This document shows positions 1 to 7,832 of a stretch of DNA of 21,841 nt, in pieces. Source of the DNA: an uncultured Campylobacter sp. (GTDB lineage: Bacteria > Campylobacterota > Campylobacteria > Campylobacterales > Campylobacteraceae); assembly GCF_937949835.1 (NCBI RefSeq), contig NZ_CALEDC010000023.1, positions 1 to 21,841 on the forward strand. Reading direction: 5' to 3'. The notes below the pieces were generated by a model. That model ran no database searches. It was given only the letters and a program-made list of their open reading frames with translations, and was not told the origin of the DNA. Each line of letters starts with the position of its first letter. Positions within the stretch are counted from its first letter, which is position 1. The translations under genes and the position numbers were made by a program.

Positions 1-137
1 CTTTCGAGGCAAGCAGCTTCGGCGGGATGTGCGCAGCAAAGAGCCGTACCTGCTCGCGCGAGCTTTGTGCGGATCCAAAAAGAGCGCGAGCGGGCGGTGA
101 AATTTTTAAATTTTAACGTAGCTCTATTTTTCATCAT
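1..137 (-). CDS. Small open frame inside repeat copy 1, runs off window
   Basis: A frame begins with two ATG codons 12 bases after the ABC ATPase stop and stays open for 45 codons to the window edge. It starts MMKNRATLKFKNFTARSRSF. The counterpart in the second repeat copy (21378 leftward) has the same double-Met start and the same spacing from the preceding stop. Differences between the two are nearly all amino-acid changing, and no good ribosome binding site is visible. The frame is more likely carried along by the repeat than a working gene. I do not recognise the peptide. Confidence 0.15.
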   Translation of the reverse strand, partial: MMKNRATLKFKNFTARSRSFWIRTKLARAGTALCCAHPAEAACLE

Positions 138-255
138 ACGGGCTAAATTTTACGCATCGGAATTTTGTGCGCCCGAATTTTTTGTATCGGAATTTTCGCC
201 GCTTAAATTTTCAGCACCCCGATCTTCGCCGCTAGAGCTTTGCGAAGCGCTTTTG
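1..255. repeat. Long direct repeat, copy 1 (left end)
   Basis: This stretch matches 21242 to about 21496 at a constant offset of 21241, with no insertion or deletion and roughly 80% identity counted by eye. It covers the last ~33 codons and stop of the ABC ATPase gene, and the sequence just downstream of it. Similarity fades near 255. The left end is not seen because the window begins inside the repeat. Confidence 0.88.
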
Positions 256-974
256 TTTGGATCGCAATCTGAAATTTTATCTTGCGAGCCGAGATTGTGC
301 TTCATCGTGCTTTGATCCAAAAGCTCTATTCGATCGAGCTTGCCGTGTCTTAGGCGCACCACTTTATCGGCAAATTTACCTAGCTCTTCGTTGTGCGTGA
401 CCAAAAGCAGCGTCTTGCCCTCGCTGCGAAGCGTCTGAAAGAGCTGCAAAACCACGCGCTCGTTGGCTTCGTCGAGGTTGCCCGTAGGCTCGTCGGCGAT
501 GATAATATCGGGGTCATTGATGAGTGCGCGCGCGATGCAGACACGCTGCTGCTCGCCGCCGCTAAGCTCGCTAGGGCGGTGCGTGATGCGGTGCCCGAGC
601 CCCACTTTCTCAAGTGCCGCTTTGGCGCTGTCCTCGTCCACGCAGCTGTGGTAGTATTGATTTAGCATGACGTTTTCGACGGCCGTTAGGTAAGGGATTA
701 GGTGAAACTGCTGAAACACGAGGCCGATCTTTTTGCGGCGAAATTCTAAAATTTGCTCGTCATTTAGCGCGCTCGCGTCGGCTCCGCCTAGGATATATCT
801 GCCCGCAGTGGGAGTGTCCATCAGGCTTAGGATATTTACGAGCGTGCTCTTGCCGCTGCCGCTTGGCCCCATTATGCTGACCCACTCGCCGCTTAAAACG
901 TCGAAGCTGATATTATCGAGAGCCTTGACCTCGCCGAAGTATTTGCAGATGCCTTCAAATTTTAAAATTTCCAT
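150..974 (-). CDS. ABC transporter ATP-binding protein of the P19 iron-uptake locus
   Basis: This is the ATPase of a MacB/LolD-type transporter, cytoplasmic, expected to power the two FtsX-like permeases encoded just upstream. Visible motifs are Walker [10 protein letters not shown] (residues 36-44), Q-loop near 88-89, signature LSGGEQ (137-142), Walker B IIIADEP (157-163) with catalytic Glu162, D-loop NLDE and switch His194. ATG follows an AAGGGA ribosome site and lies one base after the permease stop, so the two are co-translated. The core ends near residue 220. Residues ~225-274 are an unusual hydrophilic tail rich in Asn, Ser, Gly and Glu, not needed for this family and encoded by the long direct repeat. 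By gene order it corresponds to Cj1663 of C. jejuni (from memory). The ATPase call is certain; the substrate is inferred from neighbours. Confidence 0.95.
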   Translation of the reverse strand: MEILKFEGICKYFGEVKALDNISFDVLSGEWVSIMGPSGSGKSTLVNILSLMDTPTAGRYILGGADASALNDEQILEFRRKKIGLVFQQFHLIPYLTAVENVMLNQYYHSCVDEDSAKAALEKVGLGHRITHRPSELSGGEQQRVCIARALINDPDIIIADEPTGNLDEANERVVLQLFQTLRSEGKTLLLVTHNEELGKFADKVVRLRHGKLDRIELLDQSTMKHNLGSQDKISDCDPNKSASQSSSGEDRGAENLSGENSDTKNSGAQNSDA

Positions 975-975
975 G

Positions 976-2109
976 TCATTCCCTTAATAGATTCGCTAAA
1001 TTCGGATTCAGCGCCTTTTTGATCGGATAGTAGCTTGCCGCGAGCGCAAAAATCAGGCTCAGCGCGACCGCCGCAAAGAGGCTGATTAGCCTAAAATCCA
1101 CGCTGCTTGAAAATATCAGATGCCCCAGCAAGATCGCGAGCAGGTATCCCACGAATACTCCAGCTAGCGAGCCTGCGACGCAGACGGTTAAAATTTCGCT
1201 CAGGATTAGGTGGAGCAAATTTTGTTTGCTCGCGCCGATTGCGCGGATGAGCGCGAACTCTTTGATGCGCGAAAGCAGGATCGAGCTAAGGCTCGTGTTG
1301 ATGCAGACCGAGGTGATCAGAAGGATCGTAATGCCGATAAGAAGCATCAAAAGCTTGATTTTGTTTAAGATGATGCCTTGGGTCTTGGATACTTTGCCGA
1401 TCGGCGCGAAGCTCATCTGCGCATCGCTCAGGCTTTTTGAAATTTCGCTAAGCTGCTTAAAATCGCCGCTTACGATCGCTTCGGCGTAATTTACCTGCGC
1501 AGGCTGATTTAAAATTTTTTGCGCCAGCGGCAGCGAGATTAGCAGCATGCCGTCCTCTTTCTGCCCGTCATAGACGATGCCTTTTATCTTAACCTTGCTC
1601 GTTTCGTTTGAGCCGATCGGCGTGATCTCGATACTATCGCCGAGCTTCGCGCCCAAAAGTTTGGCGAGATCCTGCCCGATGAGCGCGTTTTTATCGTCGA
1701 AATCCACGCCGATAAACGAGCCCTCTTTAAGATCCAAAAACGGCATCGTATCGCGCAGAGAGGAGAAATTTACCCCCATGATGATGCCTGAGTTGACGCC
1801 CAAATTTGCGCTGCCGAAAAGATATTTATTCGCGCTTTTTAGGGCTGGAATTTTAGCAAATTTCGCATCGAGCGCCGCTTCGTCCATATGGGAATTTTCT
1901 AAATTCGCAGGGCTTACGATTAAATTTGCGCCGTAGCTGTTTAACTCGCTGGCGACCTTTTTATCGATGTCGGCGTAGATATTTACGAACGCCGCGCAAA
2001 CCGCGCTGCCTAGCATGATCGCGACGAAAATAACGAAGCTGCGAATGCCGCTGTTGATGATACTTTTAAAGATCGCGCCTCTAAAAAACGCTCCGTTATT
2101 TCCTACCAT
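976..2109 (-). CDS. FtsX/MacB-type ABC permease (second of pair)
   Basis: This inner-membrane permease has 377 residues. It shows one N-terminal membrane segment (about residues 18-42), a periplasmic MacB-like core domain, and three C-terminal membrane segments (about 255-280, 305-330 and 345-362), the usual topology. The N-terminal phrase SYGANLIVSP is shared in form with its partner (SYGSNIVVLP). The C-terminal FtsX region contains EFALIRAIGASKQNLL, the typical cytoplasmic coupling segment that contacts the ATPase. The start overlaps the preceding permease by 14 bases and the stop lies one base before the ATPase start. In this setting the pair probably acts with P19 and FTR1 in iron uptake or periplasmic redox handling; the exact cargo is not known to me. 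Confidence 0.93.
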   Translation of the reverse strand: MVGNNGAFFRGAIFKSIINSGIRSFVIFVAIMLGSAVCAAFVNIYADIDKKVASELNSYGANLIVSPANLENSHMDEAALDAKFAKIPALKSANKYLFGSANLGVNSGIIMGVNFSSLRDTMPFLDLKEGSFIGVDFDDKNALIGQDLAKLLGAKLGDSIEITPIGSNETSKVKIKGIVYDGQKEDGMLLISLPLAQKILNQPAQVNYAEAIVSGDFKQLSEISKSLSDAQMSFAPIGKVSKTQGIILNKIKLLMLLIGITILLITSVCINTSLSSILLSRIKEFALIRAIGASKQNLLHLILSEILTVCVAGSLAGVFVGYLLAILLGHLIFSSSVDFRLISLFAAVALSLIFALAASYYPIKKALNPNLANLLRE

Positions 2110-3340
2110 AAAGCACCTCCGCAGGCAGTAGCTTGATCACTCCGCGTAGCGGCAAAATCGAGCCGATAATGCAAATAAGAAGTCCAAAGACGATGCTAAG
2201 CGGAAAGACCATAAGCGAGACGCCGATAAAGGAGCCAAAAATTTGATACGCGATCGCCCAACTAAGCACGTAGCCCACGACTGCGCCCACGAGTGAGCTT
2301 GCTACGCAGATGACGAAAATTTCGGCGGCGAACTGGATATAGATCATAAAGTTGCTCGCTCCCAGCGCCTTAAGCAAGCCGATCTCCTTTTTGCGCTTGT
2401 AAATTTCGCTGCTTAGCAGGCTCGTGATGCAGATGCTTGAAATTAGCAGCGACAGAATGCTTACGACACCCATTAAATTTTGAATTTTTTTCGTGATGCC
2501 GCTTTGAGCTTCGCTGACGCTAAGCACCGCCTTAGCAGTTGCGTTTGGATACTCCTCGGTGATTTGATATGCGATGGAGCTAACGTATGCTGAGCAGTAC
2601 CAGGTGTCGTATTCTGTGGCGTCTAGGTTATCGAGGCTTCTTCTTGCCTTTACGGACAGATCGTCTTCAGGGATAGTCATGGCGCTGACTTCTGCCTTGG
2701 CGATGAGGCCCTCTTTGTGCGTTAGCTTTTGCACTAGCGATAAATTTGCGATCAGCTTTTTGGCTTCATCCTCCGCGCCGTGCAAAATCCCAACGACTTT
2801 AACCTCATAATCTCCAAGCTTAACCGTATCGCCGATCTTTAGCCCCAGCGCGTCTCCTGCAAGCACCTCGTCATCGGCGCCGTCCTTTACCCACTGCCCC
2901 TCTACGCTCCAAAACGGATAGAGCGAGCGCACGCCCGATCTGAAATCAGGCTCGTCGCTAACGCCCACGTCCTTTTCAAAGTAGGTTCCCACGACGTCGT
3001 AATCTCCCGCGCGGGTAGTTAAAAAAGGCGCAAAGGCGGTGATATTGTTGCGCCAAAAAATTTCTTTGATCTTATGCAGATCACTCTCTTTTAAGAAATC
3101 GTCGTTTTTAAGTGGCGAGTATTCGCGCCCGCCGATCTCGATACTTAGGCTTTGCGAGCGCGGTAGCACTACGATATTTGAGCCGTAGCTGCGTAGCTCC
3201 TTAGCGACCTGATCGCCGATTTTTAGCGTGATATTTAGCATGCAAGCGATCAGCGAGACCGATAAAAATATGGTCAAAAACGCTAAAATTTTGCTATCCC
3301 TGGAGTTTAAAATGGAGGATTTGATGATGCGTAAAAACAT
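2096..3340 (-). CDS. FtsX/MacB-type ABC permease (first of pair)
   Basis: This is an inner-membrane protein of 414 residues with an N-terminal membrane helix (about 17-40), a long periplasmic MacB-core domain and three C-terminal helices. The coupling motif KRKKEIGLLKALGASNFMIY precedes the last two helices and is typical of FtsX-fold permeases. The ATG shares its A with the stop codon of the DUF2318 gene (TAATG), so translation is coupled. It is paralogous to the next gene and should form a heterodimer with it. It corresponds by order to Cj1661 of the C. jejuni P19 locus (from memory). No frameshift or missing segment is seen. Confidence 0.93.
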   Translation of the reverse strand: MFLRIIKSSILNSRDSKILAFLTIFLSVSLIACMLNITLKIGDQVAKELRSYGSNIVVLPRSQSLSIEIGGREYSPLKNDDFLKESDLHKIKEIFWRNNITAFAPFLTTRAGDYDVVGTYFEKDVGVSDEPDFRSGVRSLYPFWSVEGQWVKDGADDEVLAGDALGLKIGDTVKLGDYEVKVVGILHGAEDEAKKLIANLSLVQKLTHKEGLIAKAEVSAMTIPEDDLSVKARRSLDNLDATEYDTWYCSAYVSSIAYQITEEYPNATAKAVLSVSEAQSGITKKIQNLMGVVSILSLLISSICITSLLSSEIYKRKKEIGLLKALGASNFMIYIQFAAEIFVICVASSLVGAVVGYVLSWAIAYQIFGSFIGVSLMVFPLSIVFGLLICIIGSILPLRGVIKLLPAEVLYGRK

Positions 3341-4758
3341 TATTTAAGCTCCTTTAGCGTGCCATTTTCATCTACATAGCGCTCGGGGTGTGCGGTGAAG
3401 GCGTTTGCATTCGCTTCACTTTCGAAAAAGTAGGTGCGTCCGTAGTAAAGATAGCTAAATTTAGAGGTGTTTAAAATTTCTTTTCTACTGACCGGATCGA
3501 TCACCTTTTTATCCACGATCTCCGAGAAATAGGACGCGCCGTCCTCGATCGTCTTAAGCGCGATGACGATATTTTGCCCCTCTAGCTTATAATCCAGCGG
3601 GATCGGATTGCAGCCGCCCAGCTTGCCGACGCTCGGCAAAAATATACGCACGTTGCAAGCGATGCAAATGAGCTCGTCGCCTTTTTTGATATAGCCCATA
3701 TCGCCGCAGATCGAGCACGCGTCAAAAACCGCGACCGGGGCAAATTTGTCCGTGAAGCGGTTTAGTAGAAAAAACCTGACCTTATGCCCATCGTCGGTAA
3801 CGTAGGCAAAGCGGTGCAGCTTGCCGTCTTTTACGATGTTTGCATCGATTATGAATTCCGCACCTTGCGGCTCGATAATCTTAGGCTCATCGATCGTAGG
3901 CGGTTTTGAAGCGACCAAGATATAATAAAGCCCCAAAAAGCTGATTAAAATCCCAAGCGATAAGATCAGGCTAAAATCTCTAAAAATGGCAAATCTGCTC
4001 GCTTTAACCTCTCTAAATTTTATAATGTCCGCTTCGCTAGGCACTCGACTTGGCGCACGAAATGCCGTAAGCAGCGCAATTAGCGTGGCTATAAGGCAAA
4101 GAGCTAGCGTCAGATAGGAGTTGTTGTAATGGATGATTTTAGCGATGACGCTTAGAAACTCGGACGAGCCGATCGCGTTTGAAAGCCCCTCAAAGCCCTT
4201 CGCAGCTAGCGCTTTGGGTGCGTCCGCCTGGCGCAGATCAAGGCCTAAAAAGCCGATTTTAGCAATAAAGGCAAACGCCCATGCAAGAGCGAATGACGCT
4301 AGCTTTGCGCCTCTGCTCGCGCGCGCTAGAGCTGAGCGATAAATAAAATAGAATAAAATTAGCGCCAGCGCACCTAAAACCGCCATAAAGAGGTTGGTTA
4401 GGCTGAAGCTGTCCAGCAGCTCGCCGGAGAAAATTTTAAAATTCATCCCTATGAAGCGGTATTCAAATCCATACGCGCAACCAAGAGCAAAAATAACTAT
4501 AGCGGTAAGATATAATCGCTTAAACTTAAACGCAAGCAGTAGCGCGAGCAGTGCTAAAAGTGCGAGCGCATCAAATACGATCTTGCCCGTATCGGCGTTT
4601 GCCGAGCGCGCAAATGCGCTAAAGCACAGCGCCCCAAATGCAGCCCCCAAAAGCGCGGGCAAAAACGATGCGCTGATAAAGCGCCTGCCGCCCAGATACG
4701 CGCTTAAAAACGCGAGCGGAAATAGAGCCAAGCTAACGTGATAAAAAAATATCGTCAT
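3340..4758 (-). CDS. Membrane protein with DUF2318 and YHS-like domains, P19 locus
   Basis: A polytopic membrane protein of 472 residues. Residues 1-285 hold about eight hydrophobic segments. Residues ~290-415 match DUF2318, with cysteines at 348, 351 (CSICG), 365, 368 (CIACN) and 383 (GGCNP), which look like a metal or redox centre facing the periplasm. The C-terminus (~420-463) resembles a YHS domain, running from DPVSRKE to YYGRTYFFES and HPERYV, but the Cys of the usual DPVCGM is Ser here. ATG follows GAGGAT. It lies downstream of p19 after a 387-bp gap and is coupled to the permease gene. In Campylobacter this protein accompanies P19 and FTR1; I infer a role in electron or metal transfer. 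The exact reaction is unknown. Confidence 0.88.
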   Translation of the reverse strand: MTIFFYHVSLALFPLAFLSAYLGGRRFISASFLPALLGAAFGALCFSAFARSANADTGKIVFDALALLALLALLLAFKFKRLYLTAIVIFALGCAYGFEYRFIGMNFKIFSGELLDSFSLTNLFMAVLGALALILFYFIYRSALARASRGAKLASFALAWAFAFIAKIGFLGLDLRQADAPKALAAKGFEGLSNAIGSSEFLSVIAKIIHYNNSYLTLALCLIATLIALLTAFRAPSRVPSEADIIKFREVKASRFAIFRDFSLILSLGILISFLGLYYILVASKPPTIDEPKIIEPQGAEFIIDANIVKDGKLHRFAYVTDDGHKVRFFLLNRFTDKFAPVAVFDACSICGDMGYIKKGDELICIACNVRIFLPSVGKLGGCNPIPLDYKLEGQNIVIALKTIEDGASYFSEIVDKKVIDPVSRKEILNTSKFSYLYYGRTYFFESEANANAFTAHPERYVDENGTLKELK

Positions 4759-5145
4759 TAAAAATCCTCATCGAGTCTAATGCGCGTAAATCGCCTATAA
4801 TTGCTTAAATTTTAAAATTTTAAAACCTACGCCATTTTGTAAATTTTAAAATTTTAAATCCACTCGCAAAAAAGCTCGCAACGGCAAGAGCCGCCCGCAA
4901 AGAGAAATTTCGCCTCGCTATTGCTTTGGTTTTGTCTCACCCTCGCGACGCGCTAATTTTAAAATTTTGCCGCAACTAAAAGATTCGTAAGCTTAAACGC
5001 ATTAAAGCAAAAACGATACGCTTTGACTGCGGCGTAGCAATTAAATTTAAACTAGCTAAATTAACCGCCTTAAATTTAAAGCGTGCGGCTAAACCCAATA
5101 CCGCTAGAGCTCCGCCAAAACGGACTCGGCGGAGCCTGCTACGAT
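4759..5145. other. Gene-free gap inside the iron-uptake cluster
   Basis: No convincing gene is visible. The stretch is AT-rich and holds three copies of an AATTTTAAAATT palindromic word near 4806, 4838 and 4957. The hairpin at 5109-5135 lies at its p19 end. A separate minus-strand promoter for the DUF2318 gene is expected here because the gap breaks an otherwise tight operon, but I see no clean -10/-35 pair. Confidence 0.6.
5109..5135 (-). terminator. Hairpin after p19, terminator or attenuator
   Basis: GCTCCGCC and GGCGGAGC form a perfect 8-bp GC-rich stem with an 11-base loop, beginning 10 bases after the p19 stop. No proper T-run follows on the minus strand, so partial termination or 3'-end protection of the ftr1-p19 message is as likely as full termination. 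Confidence 0.45.
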
Positions 5146-5667
5146 TTACTCTTTAGGAGCGCCTGTGTATTGGAAGGTGTATTTAACCGAGAACGGCTCC
5201 CACCATTTGCCTACGCCGGTCGCTTTGTCCGCGTGGCGTCCGAATCCGTTGGCGCTTGGATTTTCGATGTTATAGGTTAGCTCGTAGTTGCCTACGCCGT
5301 TTACCATCTTGATATTGGCGCCGTAGTGAGGGCCGTCGCTAGCTACCATCGGCATGAAATTTCCCTTTTGGATCTTGCCGGTGTCTAGGTTTTTAAGCAC
5401 GTAAGCGATCTTTAGGTAAGGAATCCACTCGCCCTCGCCAAATCCGTTTGCGTTGCCTTTAATAGCGTGGATATCCGCCTCAAGGTGGATATCCGCCTTG
5501 CTAGGAGCTAGATCGATGCCTTTAGGCTCCATATCGATAGGCTGAAGATACACAGCAGCGATCTCCATTCCATTTTGCTCAATCGGCTCGCCGATCGGAT
5601 GCTCTCCCGCCATTGCTATAACAGAGGCTAGGCTTAGCGCCAACATACCTGAAAAAATCTTTTTCAT
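5146..5667 (-). CDS. p19: P19-type periplasmic iron-transport protein
   Basis: A 173-residue precursor of the P19/Tpd family, small periplasmic proteins that bind copper and iron and pass iron to an FTR1-type permease. Residues 1-20 are a signal peptide ending AMA, cleaved before GEHP. Conserved metal-ligand candidates are His61 and Glu63 (HLEADIH), Met107, Asp111 and His114 (MPMVASDGPH) and His145 (FGRHAD); these agree in spacing with the ligands I recall for C. jejuni P19. Length and the C-terminal beta-rich region (KWWEPFSVKYTFQYTG) are normal. ATG follows AAGGAGA. The gene starts 14 bases after the ftr1 stop, so the two form one transcription unit. Iron/Fur control is expected from the family, but no clear Fur box was found. 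Confidence 0.96.
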   Translation of the reverse strand: MKKIFSGMLALSLASVIAMAGEHPIGEPIEQNGMEIAAVYLQPIDMEPKGIDLAPSKADIHLEADIHAIKGNANGFGEGEWIPYLKIAYVLKNLDTGKIQKGNFMPMVASDGPHYGANIKMVNGVGNYELTYNIENPSANGFGRHADKATGVGKWWEPFSVKYTFQYTGAPKE

Positions 5668-5681
5668 CTTTTCTCTCCTTA

Positions 5682-7613
5682 TTAAGATTTGTTTTTTTGC
5701 TTATTTTTTAAGATCAAAATTCCTACGATTAAAAGCACGATCATCACCGCCTGCGGCACTAGGCTCTGGACGTAAGGATAAAATCCGATCCACGTAATCG
5801 TTGGAAGCCCATCTATTACGGTAGGTACGAATACCTTGCCCTCGACTAGCTCCATCACGCCCTTGCCCACAAATACGACGGACATATAAAAGATAATGAC
5901 CGATGTAGCGATGAAGAACGGCTTGATAGCGATTTTAAGCGAGAATTTTTTGATGACGATATAAACTATGATAAGAGCCGCTAGACCCGCTACAAAGCCT
6001 GCTGCTACCATGCTGGTAGCTGCCGGAGTCTTGGCATCGAAAAGTAGTGCCAGATAAAATAGTACCGTCTCTGCGCCCTCGCGATAAACCGCTAAAAATA
6101 CCGTCCACCAAAGCATCTTGCTATCGCCCGAGCTTAGGCTGTTTGAAATTTGACCTTGGATATAGGCGCTCCACTTTTTGGAGCTTGCATTTGAAAGAAG
6201 CCAAAAGCCCACGTAAAATAGCAGAACTACGGCGATTAACATCACCGCGCCCTCCATCACTTCGCGCGTTTGTCCTGCATTTTCACTACCGAAGATATAA
6301 TTCAACCCATAAGCCGTAGCGATACTTAGCACAACCGCTACGCCAAGAGCGCTGTAGACGATATTTAGGTGCTTTGAGTTGCCGGATTTTATAAGTAGAG
6401 CGATGACTGCGGCTACGATGATGAGCGCTTCAAATCCTTCACGCAAGATAATGATAAACGCGTATAAGAATAGATCCCAGTTGCTTGATTTTTTCGTTAG
6501 CTCTAGGCTTTGGGTAAGCTGATCAAATAGCTTATTTTGCGCCGCTACGATCTGCTCTTTGGAAGCACCCGCGCGCATAAGAGCTGAAATTTTATTAAAG
6601 CTTGCTTCGGTGTCTAGCTTGAGCTGAGTATTTTTAGCACCGACGATATTTTCCATACCGCTCTCTTCGTATTCGTCGAAGTAGATATTGCCGCTCTCGT
6701 CGATCGCGTCATCAACCTTGCCGCTCTCGTAAAGCTGCAAAACCTTAGCCATTTTATCTTTGATATTTTGCACAATCGGCGTAAAATCCTTGCCTTCATC
6801 TTCGCTAGTATCGCTTTGTGCTAACGCAGTCTGCGGCGCTATGGAGTAGCTTTCTTGCGGCAAATCATTTACGGCTTTTAATGCTAGATTATCTAGGGCG
6901 TTTATCGCTTCGTCAAATTTTGATTTGTCCGTATCTGCATCCTCGCGCAAGAGATTTCCGATGATTTGCTGGATTGATTGATCGGTCTGAGACGAGACAT
7001 ATTTTCGTACCGCCTCTTCTAGGCGTTCGTTGCGGTAGATATCAAATTTCGCGCGATTTAGCGCAGCTTTTAGCGCAGCAGTGTCTTTTTTATCAAACGC
7101 AGCTTTAGCGTTATCCAGCTCAGTTTTAAATTCCGTATAGACGCTCATCCACGGCGAGGTCGTACTGGATGCTGCGGAATTCCCACCTGAGGTTGGCGCA
7201 GAAGTGCTGCCGTCGCCTCCGTCTTGATACTCGGCTACGAGACGATGACCAGATTCGATCGCAGGCAGAACCTCATCAATCTCGCGATTTAGATTATCGA
7301 TCATCGCTTGGATCTCATTTAGAGGCTTTTCGGCTTTGATTGCTTTACGGATATCGCCGAATTGCTTCTCCATATCGTAGGATTTTTTCTGTCCCAAATT
7401 TATGCGGATGCCGGCTTCCAGATTTTCGAAATGCCCAAAATACGCCTCTTGAGTTATCTTTCTAGCCTCAGAATTATTACCATCGACATAAAGCTTGATC
7501 GCTTGAGCAAATTTCTCTTTTATCGTCGCTGCTTCGGCGCGATAATCCGTATCCGCAAAAAGCATAGCAAGCGGAAAAATTAGAGCTAAAACCGCAAATT
7601 TAAAAAATTTCAT
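5682..7613 (-). CDS. ftr1: FTR1-family iron permease with periplasmic N-terminal domain
   Basis: A high-affinity iron permease of 643 residues, inner membrane. It has a signal peptide (residues 1-20), then a long helical periplasmic region (~22-375) containing a Gly/Ser/Thr linker near 132-150, then an FTR1 domain of about seven helices. Both diagnostic REXXE motifs are present: REGFE near residue 391 (LREGFEALIIV) and REGAE near 511 (YREGAETVLFY). The glutamates and arginines of these motifs bind Fe during transport in characterised FTR1 proteins. The C-terminus ends in a Lys-rich cytoplasmic tail. ATG follows AAGAAGG. It is the first gene of the P19 transcription unit and has its own promoter after the petC terminator. 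No multicopper oxidase is present in this window. Confidence 0.95.
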   Translation of the reverse strand: MKFFKFAVLALIFPLAMLFADTDYRAEAATIKEKFAQAIKLYVDGNNSEARKITQEAYFGHFENLEAGIRINLGQKKSYDMEKQFGDIRKAIKAEKPLNEIQAMIDNLNREIDEVLPAIESGHRLVAEYQDGGDGSTSAPTSGGNSAASSTTSPWMSVYTEFKTELDNAKAAFDKKDTAALKAALNRAKFDIYRNERLEEAVRKYVSSQTDQSIQQIIGNLLREDADTDKSKFDEAINALDNLALKAVNDLPQESYSIAPQTALAQSDTSEDEGKDFTPIVQNIKDKMAKVLQLYESGKVDDAIDESGNIYFDEYEESGMENIVGAKNTQLKLDTEASFNKISALMRAGASKEQIVAAQNKLFDQLTQSLELTKKSSNWDLFLYAFIIILREGFEALIIVAAVIALLIKSGNSKHLNIVYSALGVAVVLSIATAYGLNYIFGSENAGQTREVMEGAVMLIAVVLLFYVGFWLLSNASSKKWSAYIQGQISNSLSSGDSKMLWWTVFLAVYREGAETVLFYLALLFDAKTPAATSMVAAGFVAGLAALIIVYIVIKKFSLKIAIKPFFIATSVIIFYMSVVFVGKGVMELVEGKVFVPTVIDGLPTITWIGFYPYVQSLVPQAVMIVLLIVGILILKNKQKNKS

Positions 7614-7664
7614 CTGAACCTTCTTGAGTTAAATTCATACATTAAATTTCAAAATCGAGCGGCA

Positions 7665-7695
7665 ATTATATGTAGAAAAATCTTAAAAAGTAATA
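7665..7695 (-). promoter_or_regulatory. Likely promoter of ftr1-p19
   Basis: TATAAT on the minus strand at 7670-7665 lies about 50 bases before the ftr1 ATG and follows a long T-rich run, as is usual for sigma-70 promoters in Campylobacter, where the -35 box is poorly conserved. A TGATAAC half-site (about 7710-7716) resembles half of a Fur box but has no good partner. Confidence 0.5.
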
Positions 7696-7801
7696 AAAAA
7701 AGCGGTTATCATAAAGCACGAAAGCGGCTAAATTCTCAATTGCAAGAGCTTTTTGATAGATGGAATTTAATAGAATTTAGGATATGGCGGAATTTTAAAC
7801 G

Positions 7802-7825
7802 GCAGTCGGATTTTACTCCGACTGC
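7802..7825 (-). terminator. Terminator of the petABC operon
   Basis: GCAGTCGGA and TCCGACTGC form a perfect 9-bp stem around a 6-base loop, starting 7 bases past the petC stop. A short T-containing AT stretch follows on the minus strand. It separates the bc1 operon from ftr1. Confidence 0.75.
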
Positions 7826-7832
7826 TAAAATT

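Noticed and set aside
67-315. Plus-strand open frame over the end of the ABC ATPase gene
   Set aside because: It lies opposite a gene with complete ATPase motifs; it is open mainly because the repeat lacks stop codons on either strand.
7700-7740. Fur box in front of ftr1
   Set aside because: Only a half-site (TGATAAC) is present; no second half with correct spacing was found, although iron control is expected from the family.
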